Source: Clostridium transplantifaecale
GTDB taxonomy: Bacteria > Bacillota > Clostridia > Lachnospirales > Lachnospiraceae
Assembly (NCBI RefSeq): GCF_900626075.1
Contig: NZ_UYZY01000009.1
Coordinates: 1 to 64,000 of the forward strand
Length of the DNA: 64,000 nucleotides
Reading direction: 5' to 3'
Under the pieces are notes generated by a model. It saw only the letters and a list, made by a program, of their open reading frames with translations. It was not told the origin of the DNA and made no database searches. Each line of letters begins with the position of its first letter. Position 1 is the first letter of the stretch. Positions 16,908 to 25,824 of this stretch are shown here, piece by piece. A program made the translations under genes and the position numbers.

Positions 16908-18773
16908 CTAAACTATCAATTGTTCCTTCAGATACCTTCCGACCACATTTGAAAAGTCGTTTATATTTCTTATATAAGCAAATTCATTTCCAAATATCTG
17001 CCGTTCCGCAGGAAGGGCCTCCTCTTCGCCGGCAAATATTCCCATGACGGCAATACCTTCATTTCTAAGGCGGTATACTTCCCTTGCCGTATCTTTCACC
17101 GCGTATTCATTGCAGTACTGGACGCGCTGGCGGCTCTTGGACTTGCTTACGATAATATCGTTTGGGGTTCCGTCGCTTAATACAATCAGGATTTTGTTCT
17201 CTTCCTTCCGCGCGGCCAGACTGTAGGCGGCGGCACGGATGGCGAGTCCGTCCCGGTTATTGGCGGAACCGTAGAATTCCAGGATGCTTTTGTCGGCCTC
17301 GATTGGCTCATCATAGTCGCGGAACCGTCTCATCACCGTATAATCTCCAAATGTGCAGAATCCCATCACGCGGTGGGGAATCTCCGCCAGACTCAGCGCT
17401 TCGCTGATAATATAACCCTGGAGCGCAACCATGCTCTGCCGGATCTGCTGGGAGCCGCTGGAATCGATCAGGATTTCCACGGTAAAATCGGTGAATTCCT
17501 GTGTGAATTCACGGTCAAATAATTTCCTGTTGTTGGTTCTCCCCAGGTTCCATAGACGGTCTACCCGGATCTTACCATATTCGCCCGGGAAGATTTCCTT
17601 CTCTTCTCTGGTGAGGAGCGCCCTCTTTAAGATGTCGGCCAGCGAGAGGATGTTCTGCCTCGTGACAAGCTGGTTTGCTTTCAGGACATCGAGATTTTCA
17701 AACAGAACGCGTCTTGCGTACTCGACTTGGTAGGTATCGGAAGCAGTTTCCCTGTTTTCCGGCCTATCTTGAATCTGCGTCTGAACCGTAGTTTCAGTCC
17801 CGCCCGTTTCATCCGTTTCGCCGGGATGGAGCAGACCGTCGGTAAAGTGAAGTTTACATTCTTTATGGGCGCCGGTGCAAAGTTTATGGGTAAGTTGGCG
17901 CTGCTCCTTTGGGGTTAGGTAGCTCTTCCCATAATTCAGTTCAATATAGTCTTTTGCCAGAGCCATGGACTCATCTTCCAGAACAACGGCATTCGGCTTT
18001 TCGGCCTTGTTTTTACCGTCGTCATCCTCCTGAAGATAATCGGCCAGAAGATTAACGATGCGGTCTTCCTCTTTTTCGGGCTTATCGTCCCCGTCATCAG
18101 AGTCGGACTGCTTATCGCCCCGGCCCGGATCGTCCTCAAATAGGCCGAACCCCTTGAATTCATCTGCAAATCCTTTGGGGTAGGCGCCATTATACACTTC
18201 ATCGAGACAGCGGATTATTTCGACCGTATCGTCTGCCTCTTCAAGGGCACAAATCTTATCAATCCAGACCTGTTTTGAGGCAGGGGCGGGGGTGTGGTAG
18301 AGGCAGTATCGCAGATAACAGGCCTCCAGAGCGCCCCAGTCCGTATGGGTCAGACGGCTTTCGTCTTTTCTCAGCGTATCCTCAAATGCCAGCCGCCGGA
18401 TATCGATTACTCCGCCGCGCTCCGCGGCTGCCTTTTTCCAGACCGCGCTCTCAATGCACATGCGGGAGAGGGGCAGAAGTACGGAAGGTTCGGCTCCGAA
18501 GAGAAAGGCCTTCTCAAAATACTGTTCCAGCGTCCGGGGACGGAAGTATCTGGCGAAGCCGCCTTTGCAGACTGCGTCGTAAAGGGCAATATATTTTGAT
18601 TTGCGGAATAAAGAGGCATCCACCTCGGTCCCCAGACTGTAGTCACCGCTTATGGTCCATAAGAGGTTCTTAAGGCGGTTCTGAATTCGGGCGGTTTCCA
18701 TCTCTTCATCTGCTTCCGGTTCCGACGGAGCCGGATTTTTTATCTCTTCCGCTTCATATTTCATGGTTTTCAT
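16908..18773 (-). CDS. VWA-domain protein, partner of a MoxR-type ATPase
   Basis: Cytosolic protein of 621 residues with a C-terminal von Willebrand A domain (about 420-620). The MIDAS motif reads DSSGSQ, followed by NRDGLAI where a Thr is usual, and LSDGTPND supplies the last acidic ligand. The long N-terminal part is helical, with an acidic stretch near 210-250. Such proteins (NorD/CoxE-like) act with MoxR or CbbQ ATPases as metal-cofactor or complex-assembly chaperones, with VWA recognising the client. The frame is open to 18812, overlapping the ATPase gene; I use ATG 18773, which has GAGG upstream and lies 14 nt after the ATPase stop. No client enzyme is encoded nearby. Confidence 0.85.
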   Translation of the reverse strand: MKTMKYEAEEIKNPAPSEPEADEEMETARIQNRLKNLLWTISGDYSLGTEVDASLFRKSKYIALYDAVCKGGFARYFRPRTLEQYFEKAFLFGAEPSVLLPLSRMCIESAVWKKAAAERGGVIDIRRLAFEDTLRKDESRLTHTDWGALEACYLRYCLYHTPAPASKQVWIDKICALEEADDTVEIIRCLDEVYNGAYPKGFADEFKGFGLFEDDPGRGDKQSDSDDGDDKPEKEEDRIVNLLADYLQEDDDGKNKAEKPNAVVLEDESMALAKDYIELNYGKSYLTPKEQRQLTHKLCTGAHKECKLHFTDGLLHPGETDETGGTETTVQTQIQDRPENRETASDTYQVEYARRVLFENLDVLKANQLVTRQNILSLADILKRALLTREEKEIFPGEYGKIRVDRLWNLGRTNNRKLFDREFTQEFTDFTVEILIDSSGSQQIRQSMVALQGYIISEALSLAEIPHRVMGFCTFGDYTVMRRFRDYDEPIEADKSILEFYGSANNRDGLAIRAAAYSLAARKEENKILIVLSDGTPNDIIVSKSKSRQRVQYCNEYAVKDTAREVYRLRNEGIAVMGIFAGEEEALPAERQIFGNEFAYIRNINDFSNVVGRYLKEQLIV

Positions 18774-18787
18774 AGGCGCCTCGCTTT

Positions 18788-19687
18788 TCAAAATACGTCG
18801 CTGCTGGTCCATGAATCGGGAATCCGGGTTAAGACGATGTCATCCACCATATCCTGCTCAAATACATCAAAGCACTTGTTGGTTATGCCCATGGTGACGG
18901 CGGCTTTCGGCGTCAGCCCACCGCGGATCAGCTTCAGGGAACCGATCATACCGCGCAGATCCACCGGCTTGGTGGAAATCTCCCCATTCTTTGCCTTAGC
19001 CTGAAGATCCAGGAAAAGTCCCGAAAATTGTTCCAGAGCCGGAAGGGAGGCTCCGGGAACGGCGGCATCCAGAATTCTTATCAAATCCTCCTGGCCAAGA
19101 GTCGGCATATTGATGACCATGAAGCGGGAGACAAGAGCCTCATTCAGTTCCTTTGTCCCCGCATATCCGTAGTTCATAGTTCCGATAAAACGGGCCGCAG
19201 GGTGAAGCTCAATCCTGTCATATCCGGGAACATCAATGATGCGGCGGTAGTCGAGCGTGGCATGAAGGACGGAAACGGCATCATTTTTAGCCATATTAAT
19301 TTCATCCAGAATACCAAAACCGCCGTAGGCGGCGCACTGGTACACAGGTCCTCTGCGCAGCTTCACCTCATTATCCACAAAAGTATCGCTCCCGATCAGG
19401 GTGCCGCTGTCCGTATTCACATGAAAGGACATATTATAAACAGGCCGTCCAAACATCCAGGCCAGATTTTCAGCCAGAATATTCTTACCCGTCGCCTTAT
19501 CCCCGCAAAGCAGAAGGTTCTCACCCTCCAGCAGAGCGGAAACGGCCATCTCCACGATTTCCTTTCCAAAGAAAGGCATATCAGGCTGATAGACACGCCG
19601 CCTCACCTCTTCCGCAACAGGATATTCAGCCCTGAAACGTTCAAGTTCTTTTAATAAATGTTCACTGATTTGTTCATTCGGTTTCAT
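18788..19687 (-). CDS. MoxR/CbbQ-type AAA ATPase
   Basis: AAA+ ATPase of 299 residues in the MoxR/CbbQ/NirQ/NorQ group. Walker A is GDKATGKNILAENLA (about 59-73), with Asn where Thr or Ser usually follows the Lys. Walker B is FGILDEINMAK, and the sensor 1 region is FIGTMNYGYAGT, followed by the arginine-finger region ALVSRF. It is first of a two-gene operon with the VWA protein, a pairing known to remodel or insert cofactors into enzymes. CTTGAGGAGGGA lies ahead of the ATG at a normal distance. The altered Walker A may still bind ATP. I recall similar GKN loops in some clostridial homologues but cannot verify this here. Confidence 0.85.
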   Translation of the reverse strand: MKPNEQISEHLLKELERFRAEYPVAEEVRRRVYQPDMPFFGKEIVEMAVSALLEGENLLLCGDKATGKNILAENLAWMFGRPVYNMSFHVNTDSGTLIGSDTFVDNEVKLRRGPVYQCAAYGGFGILDEINMAKNDAVSVLHATLDYRRIIDVPGYDRIELHPAARFIGTMNYGYAGTKELNEALVSRFMVINMPTLGQEDLIRILDAAVPGASLPALEQFSGLFLDLQAKAKNGEISTKPVDLRGMIGSLKLIRGGLTPKAAVTMGITNKCFDVFEQDMVDDIVLTRIPDSWTSSDVF

Positions 19688-19884
19688 AAAAATCCCTCCT
19701 CAAGCACCCGGCACTCCGGGTGCGCCGGCCCAGGTTTCATTGTCATAGTTTATCCGATTTACGGCATTCCATAATGCCTCGTCATAAACTCGGCCATTCT
19801 TCTTATATGTGTTTTAATATCTAAAATTATTATAACAACGCAGAATCTAAAAAACGTCGATACAATCCCCCAAATTTCCCCCAT

Positions 19885-19926
19885 CAAAAAGATCCGGCAA
19901 ACGCACTTTAGACGTTACCGGATCCT
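19885..19926 (-). terminator. Rho-independent terminator after the deacetylase gene
   Basis: On the minus strand, GATCCGG (19918-19924) pairs with CCGGATC (19891-19897), with AACG/CGTT extending the stem, followed by TTTTTG. It lies about 300 nt past the deacetylase stop, with the mini-hairpin at 20124-20210 in between. Apart from these two structures, 19688-20221 holds nothing I recognise. Confidence 0.75.
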
Positions 19927-20123
19927 TTCGATAGTTAAAACAACAAAATTAAAATGAAAAGTTTATAACTGTAGAATTTAAAGCAACTATACATCCATTC
20001 AACAATATTCATCGAGTTCTCTGAAACTTATAAAGTTGCGGAAACTACAGAAACTTCGGTCACCATGAGTAATACCGGAACTATGGAAACTACAGAGTCA
20101 ACGGGCACGCGACCCCTTCGCGA

Positions 20124-20210
20124 CTTCAGTCCCGGCCAAAACCTCCCCGGCGGGGAATCTTTTTCTGCCCGGATTCCCCGCCCCGCGATCCCCCCCGCCC
20201 GGGACTGAAG
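20124..20210. repeat. Minimal hairpin related to the palindromic repeat family
   Basis: Nested inverted repeat: outer arms CTTCAGTCCCGG (20124-20135) and CCGGGACTGAAG (20199-20210), inner arms GGCGGGGAATC (20149-20159) and GATTCCCCGCC (20172-20182). Both arm sequences are core motifs of the long repeats at 1, 4303, 24601, 54659 and 63175, but the end sequences and central palindrome are missing. It starts 12 nt after the deacetylase stop (minus strand), so it again sits at a gene's 3' end and may serve as that gene's first terminator. Confidence 0.7.
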
Positions 20211-20221
20211 CTATACCCCTC

Positions 20222-21163
20222 CTATTTTTCCCCCACAAGCTCATCCAACGACCCAAAATGATACCCCATCTCTTCCCACTTTGTCAGCAGTTCATCCAGT
20301 ATCTGCCCATTGGTTTTAGAGGTACTATGTAACAGCACAACGGCTCCGGGATGGATGCGGCCGAGCAGCTTTTTAAATGCCTCTTCCTTTGTTGGCTGTT
20401 TATCTTCATACCAGTCAACATAAGCAAGGCTCCAGAAAAAGGTTTTGTATCCCATATCGCTTGCCATCTGCAGGTTGCTTTCACTGTATTTTCCCTGAGG
20501 CGGCCTGTAGTATTTTTTCATAGGCTGGCCGGTAGTCTGTTCGAAAAGCGTTTCCAGGTCACCCAGTTCCTTTTCAAAGGATTCTTTTGTGGAGAGTTTG
20601 GACATGTCCGGGTGATGGAAGGTGTGGTTGCCTACGTTGTGGCCCTCCGCTATCATTCGTTTGACGAGATCCGGGCTGGTCTGCATATAATTGCCGACCA
20701 GGAAAAACGTAGCCTGGGCGTTATGTTTTTTCAGAGCATCCAGGATTGCGGCCGTGTTGCCGTTCTCATATCCGGCGTCAAAGGTCAGATAAATCACTTT
20801 ATCCTGCGTGTTTTGGACATAGTAGGCATTGTACTGCTTCAGATAGTCGGCCGTTGCATTTCCTATCGGAGCCTGGCCTTCGGTCTGGAAACTTAAGCCC
20901 CAGTTACCGTCTGCGGAGGCAGGAACGGCGGAAGCGCTGTGGTGGGATTCTACGGGGGCTGCGTTCTTATGAGGTTCCACGGTCTGGGCAGCGGCCCGGC
21001 CCACAAAGAAAGAGAGGGCAAAGATGGCTGCGGTAGATAAAACCTTTCGGGATGTGATTTTTTTAGCCTGGGTTTTCAGAGAGTGAGCGCTTAGATGGGG
21101 CAGACGGGCCCTGAGCCCTTCGATCCGGATCCGTCTGCCTTTGAGTTTGAGATGTTTTTTCAT
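20222..21163 (-). CDS. Polysaccharide deacetylase, PdaA-like
   Basis: Carbohydrate esterase family 4 protein that removes N-acetyl groups from peptidoglycan sugars outside the membrane. Motifs in order: TFDAGYENG (first catalytic Asp in the TFDAG form typical of PdaA rather than TFDDG), HTFHHPDM (zinc histidines), YRPPQGKYSE (the R-P-P motif), a WSLAYVDW motif and LLHSTS near the C-terminus. A basic N-terminus and one hydrophobic segment (about 38-58) make it membrane-anchored or secreted. Length is 313 residues from the ATG at 21163. The frame is open to 21226, and no candidate start has a strong ribosome binding site, so the start is uncertain. PdaA makes muramic delta-lactam for spore cortex; a sporulation role is plausible but inferred. 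Confidence 0.85.
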   Translation of the reverse strand: MKKHLKLKGRRIRIEGLRARLPHLSAHSLKTQAKKITSRKVLSTAAIFALSFFVGRAAAQTVEPHKNAAPVESHHSASAVPASADGNWGLSFQTEGQAPIGNATADYLKQYNAYYVQNTQDKVIYLTFDAGYENGNTAAILDALKKHNAQATFFLVGNYMQTSPDLVKRMIAEGHNVGNHTFHHPDMSKLSTKESFEKELGDLETLFEQTTGQPMKKYYRPPQGKYSESNLQMASDMGYKTFFWSLAYVDWYEDKQPTKEEAFKKLLGRIHPGAVVLLHSTSKTNGQILDELLTKWEEMGYHFGSLDELVGEK

Positions 21164-21255
21164 AGAGACACAAAAATCCATTTCAGAAATGTTTATTACA
21201 ATATATCGAAACAGGGGATGTATCATTCATAATATTGCATTGGGAACAGTAAATG

Positions 21256-22158
21256 TCATTCCTGTTTTCTCTGTCTGTATTCTTTGGGAGAACATTTGTA
21301 ATAACGTCTGAACAACTGGGAAAAATTTCCGGGGCTGTCGAAACCGCATTCCTGCGCAATATTGGAAATGCTCTTTCCCGGTTCGCGAAGAAGCAGGGAA
21401 GCGCCCTGCATAATCCTGTATTTAATCAGATACTGCATCGGTGAAATCTGGATGGTCCGCCGGAAACAGCGCAGACATTCGCGTTCACCGATATTAGCGG
21501 CTTCCGCAATTTGAGCCAGGTTCAGATCCTCGGAAAAATGGCTGTGGATATAATCGAGCATTGTCCGGATGCGCAGATTATCGGGAGCAAGCCCCGGACG
21601 TTCGGACGGCTGTTCTCCACCGTATTTTTGACAGAGTGAATAACAGATTCCGGAGAGACACTGCCTGACTGTAAATTCATAGCCTGGAAGCTCTCCGGAA
21701 AGGGCGTGGAACGCCTCTGTAAATTGCTCTTCGAAGAGTTTCTGCCTATAGGAAGCGAGGTGGAACGGGCAGCCGTCAAAAGCGGGAGAAGAGACGAGGG
21801 GCGTAATATATTTTTCTGCAAAGACGGAATCTGCGCTTCCCGTGATTAACAGGGGGTTAAAGACAAAGGATTGCAGCTCACAGTAAGGTTTTGCCGCCGC
21901 CGAGTGAAGGATATTGGAATTAACAGCAATTCCTTCCCCCTCTTTTAAATGAAATGTTTTCTCAGGTATCTGAAGTTTCAGGTTTCCAGATTTTATATAA
22001 ATGACCTCAAATTCCGTATGCCAGTGCCAGGGAATGATATCCTCCGCGCCGTCAGTATAGACGGCGTCATAACCGGCACAGGGGAAAGACGGCGTGCCGT
22101 GGGGCTGCAGCTCCTCGTTGCTGCGGTTCAGATTCAATCCGCATTTTTGCAGACTCAT
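21256..22158 (-). CDS. AraC-family regulator with cupin sensor domain
   Basis: Transcription regulator of 300 residues. The N-terminal cupin-like sugar-binding domain (about 15-150) shows the strand DIIPWHWHTEFEVIYI and the helix-capping GEGIAVNSNILH. The C-terminal AraC DNA-binding domain (about 200-298) has two helix-turn-helices: NLAQIAEAANIGERECLRCF and SISNIAQECGFDSPGNFSQLF. GGAGGTGAAAC precedes the start. It is transcribed divergently from an MFS transporter across a 264-bp gap containing a direct repeat pair, so it probably controls that transporter. Ligand unknown; a sugar or glycoside is likely from the fold. Confidence 0.9.
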   Translation of the reverse strand: MSLQKCGLNLNRSNEELQPHGTPSFPCAGYDAVYTDGAEDIIPWHWHTEFEVIYIKSGNLKLQIPEKTFHLKEGEGIAVNSNILHSAAAKPYCELQSFVFNPLLITGSADSVFAEKYITPLVSSPAFDGCPFHLASYRQKLFEEQFTEAFHALSGELPGYEFTVRQCLSGICYSLCQKYGGEQPSERPGLAPDNLRIRTMLDYIHSHFSEDLNLAQIAEAANIGERECLRCFRRTIQISPMQYLIKYRIMQGASLLLREPGKSISNIAQECGFDSPGNFSQLFRRYYKCSPKEYRQRKQE

Positions 22159-22287
22159 TGTTTCACCTCCGTATTGATTGGAACTAATTGAGAATTATTT
22201 GACTATTAGTCGTTTTTTTTATATTATATGTCTGGAATAAGGTAGATTCAAGATAAAAAAGACGGTATTCTTGTATTTGTGAGGAAT

Positions 22288-22368
22288 GCATCACCGTTCA
22301 TGGTCAGTATTCCGCGCGTAGAGAGATACTGGGCATGGTGTGGACAGTAACAGGATTGCGTCACCGTT
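22288..22368. promoter_or_regulatory. Direct repeats in the AraC-MFS intergenic region
   Basis: GCATCACCGTT (22288-22298) and GCGTCACCGTT (22358-22368) lie in the same orientation exactly 70 bp apart, close to seven helical turns. AraC-type proteins often bind spaced direct half-sites between divergent genes. The functional assignment is inference. Confidence 0.4.
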
Positions 22369-22422
22369 TACTGTGTACATGGTGTGTATTCAGTACATAG
22401 AATTATATTCAGGAGGATTAAA

Positions 22423-23622
22423 ATGTTCCAATTACTGCTTATTATTATTTATCTGGCGTTTATCAGCCTGGGCCTGCCAGACTCGCTGCTTGGTTCGGCC
22501 TGGCCGTCCATGTACGGCGAATTAAATGTGGCGGTCTCTTTTGCCGGGATTATCAGCATGATTATCGCCGGAGGCACAATCATATCCAGCCTGTTCAGCG
22601 ACAGGCTGATCAGACGGTTCGGCACAGGGGTTGTGACGCTTATCAGCGTTGCAATGACCGCTGTGGCCCTGATGGGATTTTCCCATTCCCATTCGTTCAC
22701 GCAGCTTTGTCTGTGGGGAATTCCCTACGGGCTGGGGGCCGGGAGTGTGGATGCGGCGCTTAACAACTTTGTGGCGCTGCATTACAAATCACGCCATATG
22801 AGCTGGCTTCACTGTTTCTGGGGAGTCGGAGCCACGGCGGGGCCGTATATTATGGGACTGTGCCTGACACAGGGACTGGGATGGAATTCGGGATACCGGA
22901 CAATCGGGATCATCCAGTTTGTCCTGGTGGCCTGTCTGCTTCTTTCCCTGCCGTTGTGGAAATCAGGAAAGGATGACGGGAAAGGGGAAACTCCGGAATA
23001 TAAGGGGATTGGACTCGGGGAAACACTGAAGCTGCCCGGAGCGAAGGCAATTCTGACGGCGTTTTTCTGCTACTGTTCTTTGGAGGCCACAACCGGCCTG
23101 TGGGCGGGGAGTTTTATGGTGCTCCACAAGGGCATCAACGCAGAGACGGCGGCAAAGTGGGCCTCTCTTTTTTACCTGGGAATTACAATCGGCCGTTTTA
23201 TCTGCGGTTTTATAACCGATCGGTTCGGTGATAAAAATATGGTGCGTCTGGGGCAGCTTCTTGCGGCGTCCGGGGCATGTATGATTCTCCTTCCCTTTGG
23301 AAATGCGGCTATGCTTATGGGGCTTATTCTCACGGGAGTAGGCTGTGCCCCGATTTATCCGAGCCTGCTCCATGCAACACCGTACAATTTTGGCGCGGAG
23401 TATTCTCAGTCCGTCATGGGCATGCAGATGGCCTGCGCCTATGTGGGAACCACCCTGATGCCGCCGCTGTTCGGACTGCTGGCGGAATGGATTGGGGTCT
23501 GGCTCTATCCCTTCTATCTTCTGATCTTTGCAGCGGGGATGTTTGTAATGACGGAGAGAATGAACCGTATCAGAGCCGCTTCTGAAAATTCGGGAGGGAT
23601 ACCTTCAACGGATGCGGTATAA
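22423..23622 (+). CDS. MFS transporter, sugar-permease-like
   Basis: Major facilitator protein of 399 residues with about twelve hydrophobic segments. It opens with YLAFISLGLPDSLLGSAWP, a pattern typical of the fucose/sugar MFS subgroup, and the loop 2-3 motif DRLIRRFGTG follows. A short cytoplasmic loop lies between helices 6 and 7. The ATG at 22423 has AGGAGGATTAAA in front; the longer frame from 22384 has none. Divergent from an AraC regulator of the sugar-sensing type. Substrate unknown, probably a sugar or sugar-like compound taken up by proton symport. Confidence 0.85.
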   Translation: MFQLLLIIIYLAFISLGLPDSLLGSAWPSMYGELNVAVSFAGIISMIIAGGTIISSLFSDRLIRRFGTGVVTLISVAMTAVALMGFSHSHSFTQLCLWGIPYGLGAGSVDAALNNFVALHYKSRHMSWLHCFWGVGATAGPYIMGLCLTQGLGWNSGYRTIGIIQFVLVACLLLSLPLWKSGKDDGKGETPEYKGIGLGETLKLPGAKAILTAFFCYCSLEATTGLWAGSFMVLHKGINAETAAKWASLFYLGITIGRFICGFITDRFGDKNMVRLGQLLAASGACMILLPFGNAAMLMGLILTGVGCAPIYPSLLHATPYNFGAEYSQSVMGMQMACAYVGTTLMPPLFGLLAEWIGVWLYPFYLLIFAAGMFVMTERMNRIRAASENSGGIPSTDAV

Positions 23623-23721
23623 GTGTGCATCCCGGAGTCCGTCACCCGGCAGCACAAATTATCATGAAGAACGTTCCCGTCTTTTGTATACTGGGATTGT
23701 GAACAGGAAAGGGGAAATGAG

Positions 23722-24603
23722 ATGGGATGGATAGACGGATTGCAGAAAGCAATTGACTATATTGAAGACAATCTGACCGAGGAACTGGATTATGCTGAGA
23801 TTGCCAGACAGGCATATTCCTCCAGCTTTCATTTTCAGAGAGTATTTGGGATTCTCTGCGGTTATACACTGGGGGAATACATCAGAAACAGGCGGCTGAC
23901 CCTTGCGGGCAGCGAGCTGGCCTCGTCTGACAGCAAGGTAATAGACGCAGCGGTAAAATATGGGTACGATAGCCCGGAGAGTTTTTCCAGGGCGTTTTCC
24001 AGGTTCCACGGCATCACTCCGTCCCAGGCGCGCTCGCGAAAAGCGGAGCTTAAATCATTCTCACCCCTTTCCATCAAACTCGTATTAGAAGGAGGAAACG
24101 TGATGGATTACAGAATTGAGAAAAAAGACGCATTTAAGGTGATTGCACGCAGAAAGAGATTTAAAGGAACCGGGGATATCACGCAGCAGAGCATTCACAG
24201 TGCGTGGGAGGAATGCGGGAAAGACGGAGTGCTTGAAACACTGTGCCGCTATATCACGCCGGAAAGCGTATTTGGCAATTCAATTGTGGGCATCTGCTTC
24301 GATAACCCAAATGAAGGCGATTTCGACTATGCCATCGGAGCGTCCTATGAGGGCGGTGAGCCGGCGGAAGGGTTGACTGTGGAGGAAATTCCGGCGAATA
24401 CCTGGATGATATTCAGCGGAACCGGGAGTATGCCGGATGCATTTAAAGAGTTATGGAAGAGAGTCTATACCGAGGTGTTCCCGACCAGCAGCTATCAGCC
24501 GTCCGGAGGAATGTGCATTGAGGTGTATAAGAGCGATGAAGTCCATTCGAATGATTTTTCTTTTGAGATTTGGCTGTCTGTGGCTCCTGGGAAGATGAAA
24601 TGA
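23722..24603 (+). CDS. AraC-family regulator with GyrI-like effector domain (Rob/SoxS-like)
   Basis: Regulator of 293 residues. The AraC DNA-binding domain is N-terminal (about 5-105), with YAEIARQAYSSSFHFQRVF and VIDAAVKYGYDSPESFSRAF as the two helix-turn-helices. The C-terminal half (about 130-293) is a GyrI-like effector domain beginning YRIEKKDAFKVIARRKRF and ending with IEVYKSDE. This order matches Rob-type proteins, which respond to amphipathic or toxic compounds and activate efflux or defence genes. AAAGGGGAAATGAG precedes the start. Its stop codon TGA overlaps the first bases of repeat copy C. Targets unknown. Confidence 0.9.
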   Translation: MGWIDGLQKAIDYIEDNLTEELDYAEIARQAYSSSFHFQRVFGILCGYTLGEYIRNRRLTLAGSELASSDSKVIDAAVKYGYDSPESFSRAFSRFHGITPSQARSRKAELKSFSPLSIKLVLEGGNVMDYRIEKKDAFKVIARRKRFKGTGDITQQSIHSAWEECGKDGVLETLCRYITPESVFGNSIVGICFDNPNEGDFDYAIGASYEGGEPAEGLTVEEIPANTWMIFSGTGSMPDAFKELWKRVYTEVFPTSSYQPSGGMCIEVYKSDEVHSNDFSFEIWLSVAPGKMK

Positions 24604-25460
24604 GGATTTAATTGAGATGCGAGGACGCCTCTGTAAGACGGCGGACGGGGGAGTGGGAGGGTGTTTATGAGTCTTCAGTCCCGGTTGGTAGATTGTGGTG
24701 AGGGGGAATCCAGGAGAAAAAATTCCTGCGGGGACTCGCTTTCGCTTGTGGAATGCGCAGCGGATGCTAGATTCGAAAAGACCTCATCAAGCACCGGCGG
24801 ATTCCAAGGTCTCCCTTCGGAAAGTTTTCTCCTTCCTTCCCCGGGAAGGTGGTCGACGGGACTGAAGACTCTGGGAAGGGTATTGCCCCGTCCGCCGGCT
24901 TCAGGGGCTGATTGTCTCTTTCGTCAAGTGGGAGAGAGGTATTGTCGCGGCCACTATGTAGTTATGGTTCTTTTACATTCTGACGGCATCCTGGGCTGTA
25001 TGAAAAGAGTATCGGAATAAACACTTTAAGATTATAAGCTTACACAGTTTCATCGTGTACAGGATATGGTTTTTAGGCATCCTTAGGCACTCTGAGAAAC
25101 GTAGTAGCAGCGACAGGCGCCTCCCCTCTTGAAGAAAGAGGACAGATCAGGCGCCGCAGGCCGGGGGCCGGGCAGCCGTCTTTGGCGGAGTCTTTCGTCC
25201 CGGTCATAACCTTCCTGCGGGGAAAAAGGGAGAAAAAGATTCCGGAGGGAACCTGGGAGTTCATTGGTACTTACCGAGGTCTTTTCGAGGTTAGTACCAT
25301 TATGTACTCCAAAGAGCGAAAGCGTTTCCCGCAGGAACTTTTTCTGCCCGTATTCCCCGCCCGCAACAACCTGACGCCCGGGACGAAAGACTCATCGATC
25401 CCCCTCACCATCCCGGCCCCTGGCCTGATGGCGAAGTCCTCATTTCTCAATCAAATCCCC
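24601..25460 (+). repeat. Long palindromic repeat, copy C (complete)
   Basis: Complete plus-oriented element of about 860 bp. It starts in the stop codon of the preceding gene (TGAGGATTTAATTGAG) and ends CAATCAAATCCCC at 25460. The first half-unit carries GTCTTCAGTCCCG and CGGGACTGAAGACTC; the middle has the imperfect palindrome near 25028; the second half-unit carries GAGTCTTTCGTCCCGG and CCGGGACGAAAGACTC. The two half-units are diverged inverted copies of each other, and the ends are imperfect inverted repeats of about 28 bp. Frames inside it (24661-25020, 25182-25598) have no ribosome binding site and are not called. Confidence 0.9.
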
Positions 25461-25511
25461 ACTTTATGGCTGAACTGTTACTTGCGGTTTTACACCGTAA
25501 CCATAATCGGA

Positions 25512-25540
25512 TTGACAACCGCTTTCCCTGATGTTATAAT
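25512..25540 (+). promoter_or_regulatory. Consensus sigma-A promoter for the ABC-F leader
   Basis: TTGACA (25512-25517), a 17-bp spacer, TATAAT (25535-25540): perfect consensus in both boxes. It lies 30 bp before the leader peptide and 52 bp after repeat copy C. Such a strong promoter fits a gene controlled downstream by attenuation. Confidence 0.92.
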
Positions 25541-25569
25541 GACAGCGTTTTTCAGAAGGAGATTAGACA

Positions 25570-25659
25570 ATGAACTTTTATTTAACCAGTCAGCTTAAAA
25601 GGAAACTTAACTCTGTACAATTCAGACCGATGAAACATTGTGCAGAGTATAGCGTATAA
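25570..25659 (+). CDS. Leader peptide ahead of the ABC-F gene
   Basis: A 29-residue open frame beginning MNFYLTSQLKRKL and ending CAEYSV, too short for usual gene calling. It has an excellent AGAAGGAGATTAGACA site, starts about 30 nt after the consensus promoter and lies 260 nt before the ABC-F start. Between them are at least two terminator-like hairpins. Leader peptides of this kind in antibiotic-inducible ABC-F, erm and tet genes let a drug-stalled ribosome alter leader folding and allow read-through. The peptide is inferred from signals only, and its stall site is unknown. Confidence 0.75.
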   Translation: MNFYLTSQLKRKLNSVQFRPMKHCAEYSV

Positions 25660-25741
25660 AGATACGCCCGGATTTCATCGGAAAGAAATACAGTATGGTT
25701 TTTTTGCCGTATTGTTTTCTTTTCGTATGTTTTTTGGCGTG

Positions 25742-25780
25742 AAAAGGCTATGGACAGTGTTTTGTCCATGGCCTTTTGTT
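25742..25780 (+). terminator. First attenuator hairpin in the ABC-F leader
   Basis: AAAAGGCTATGGACA (25742-25756) pairs with TGTCCATGGCCTTTT (25763-25777), 15 pairs with one G-U over a six-base loop. The closing A/U tract makes it terminator-like. A weaker hairpin (ACAGTATGG with CCGTATTGT, 25690-25715) lies upstream, and AAACGGTG/CACCGTTT lies just downstream, giving several mutually adjacent stems. Confidence 0.8.
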
Positions 25781-25824
25781 GATTAAAACGGTGAATTTTA
25801 CACCGTTTCAGACAATAGTCAGTC

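Noticed and set aside
24661..25598. Frames of 119 and 138 codons across repeat copy C
   Set aside because: They follow the repeat, have no start signals, and the second runs into the consensus promoter of the ABC-F leader.
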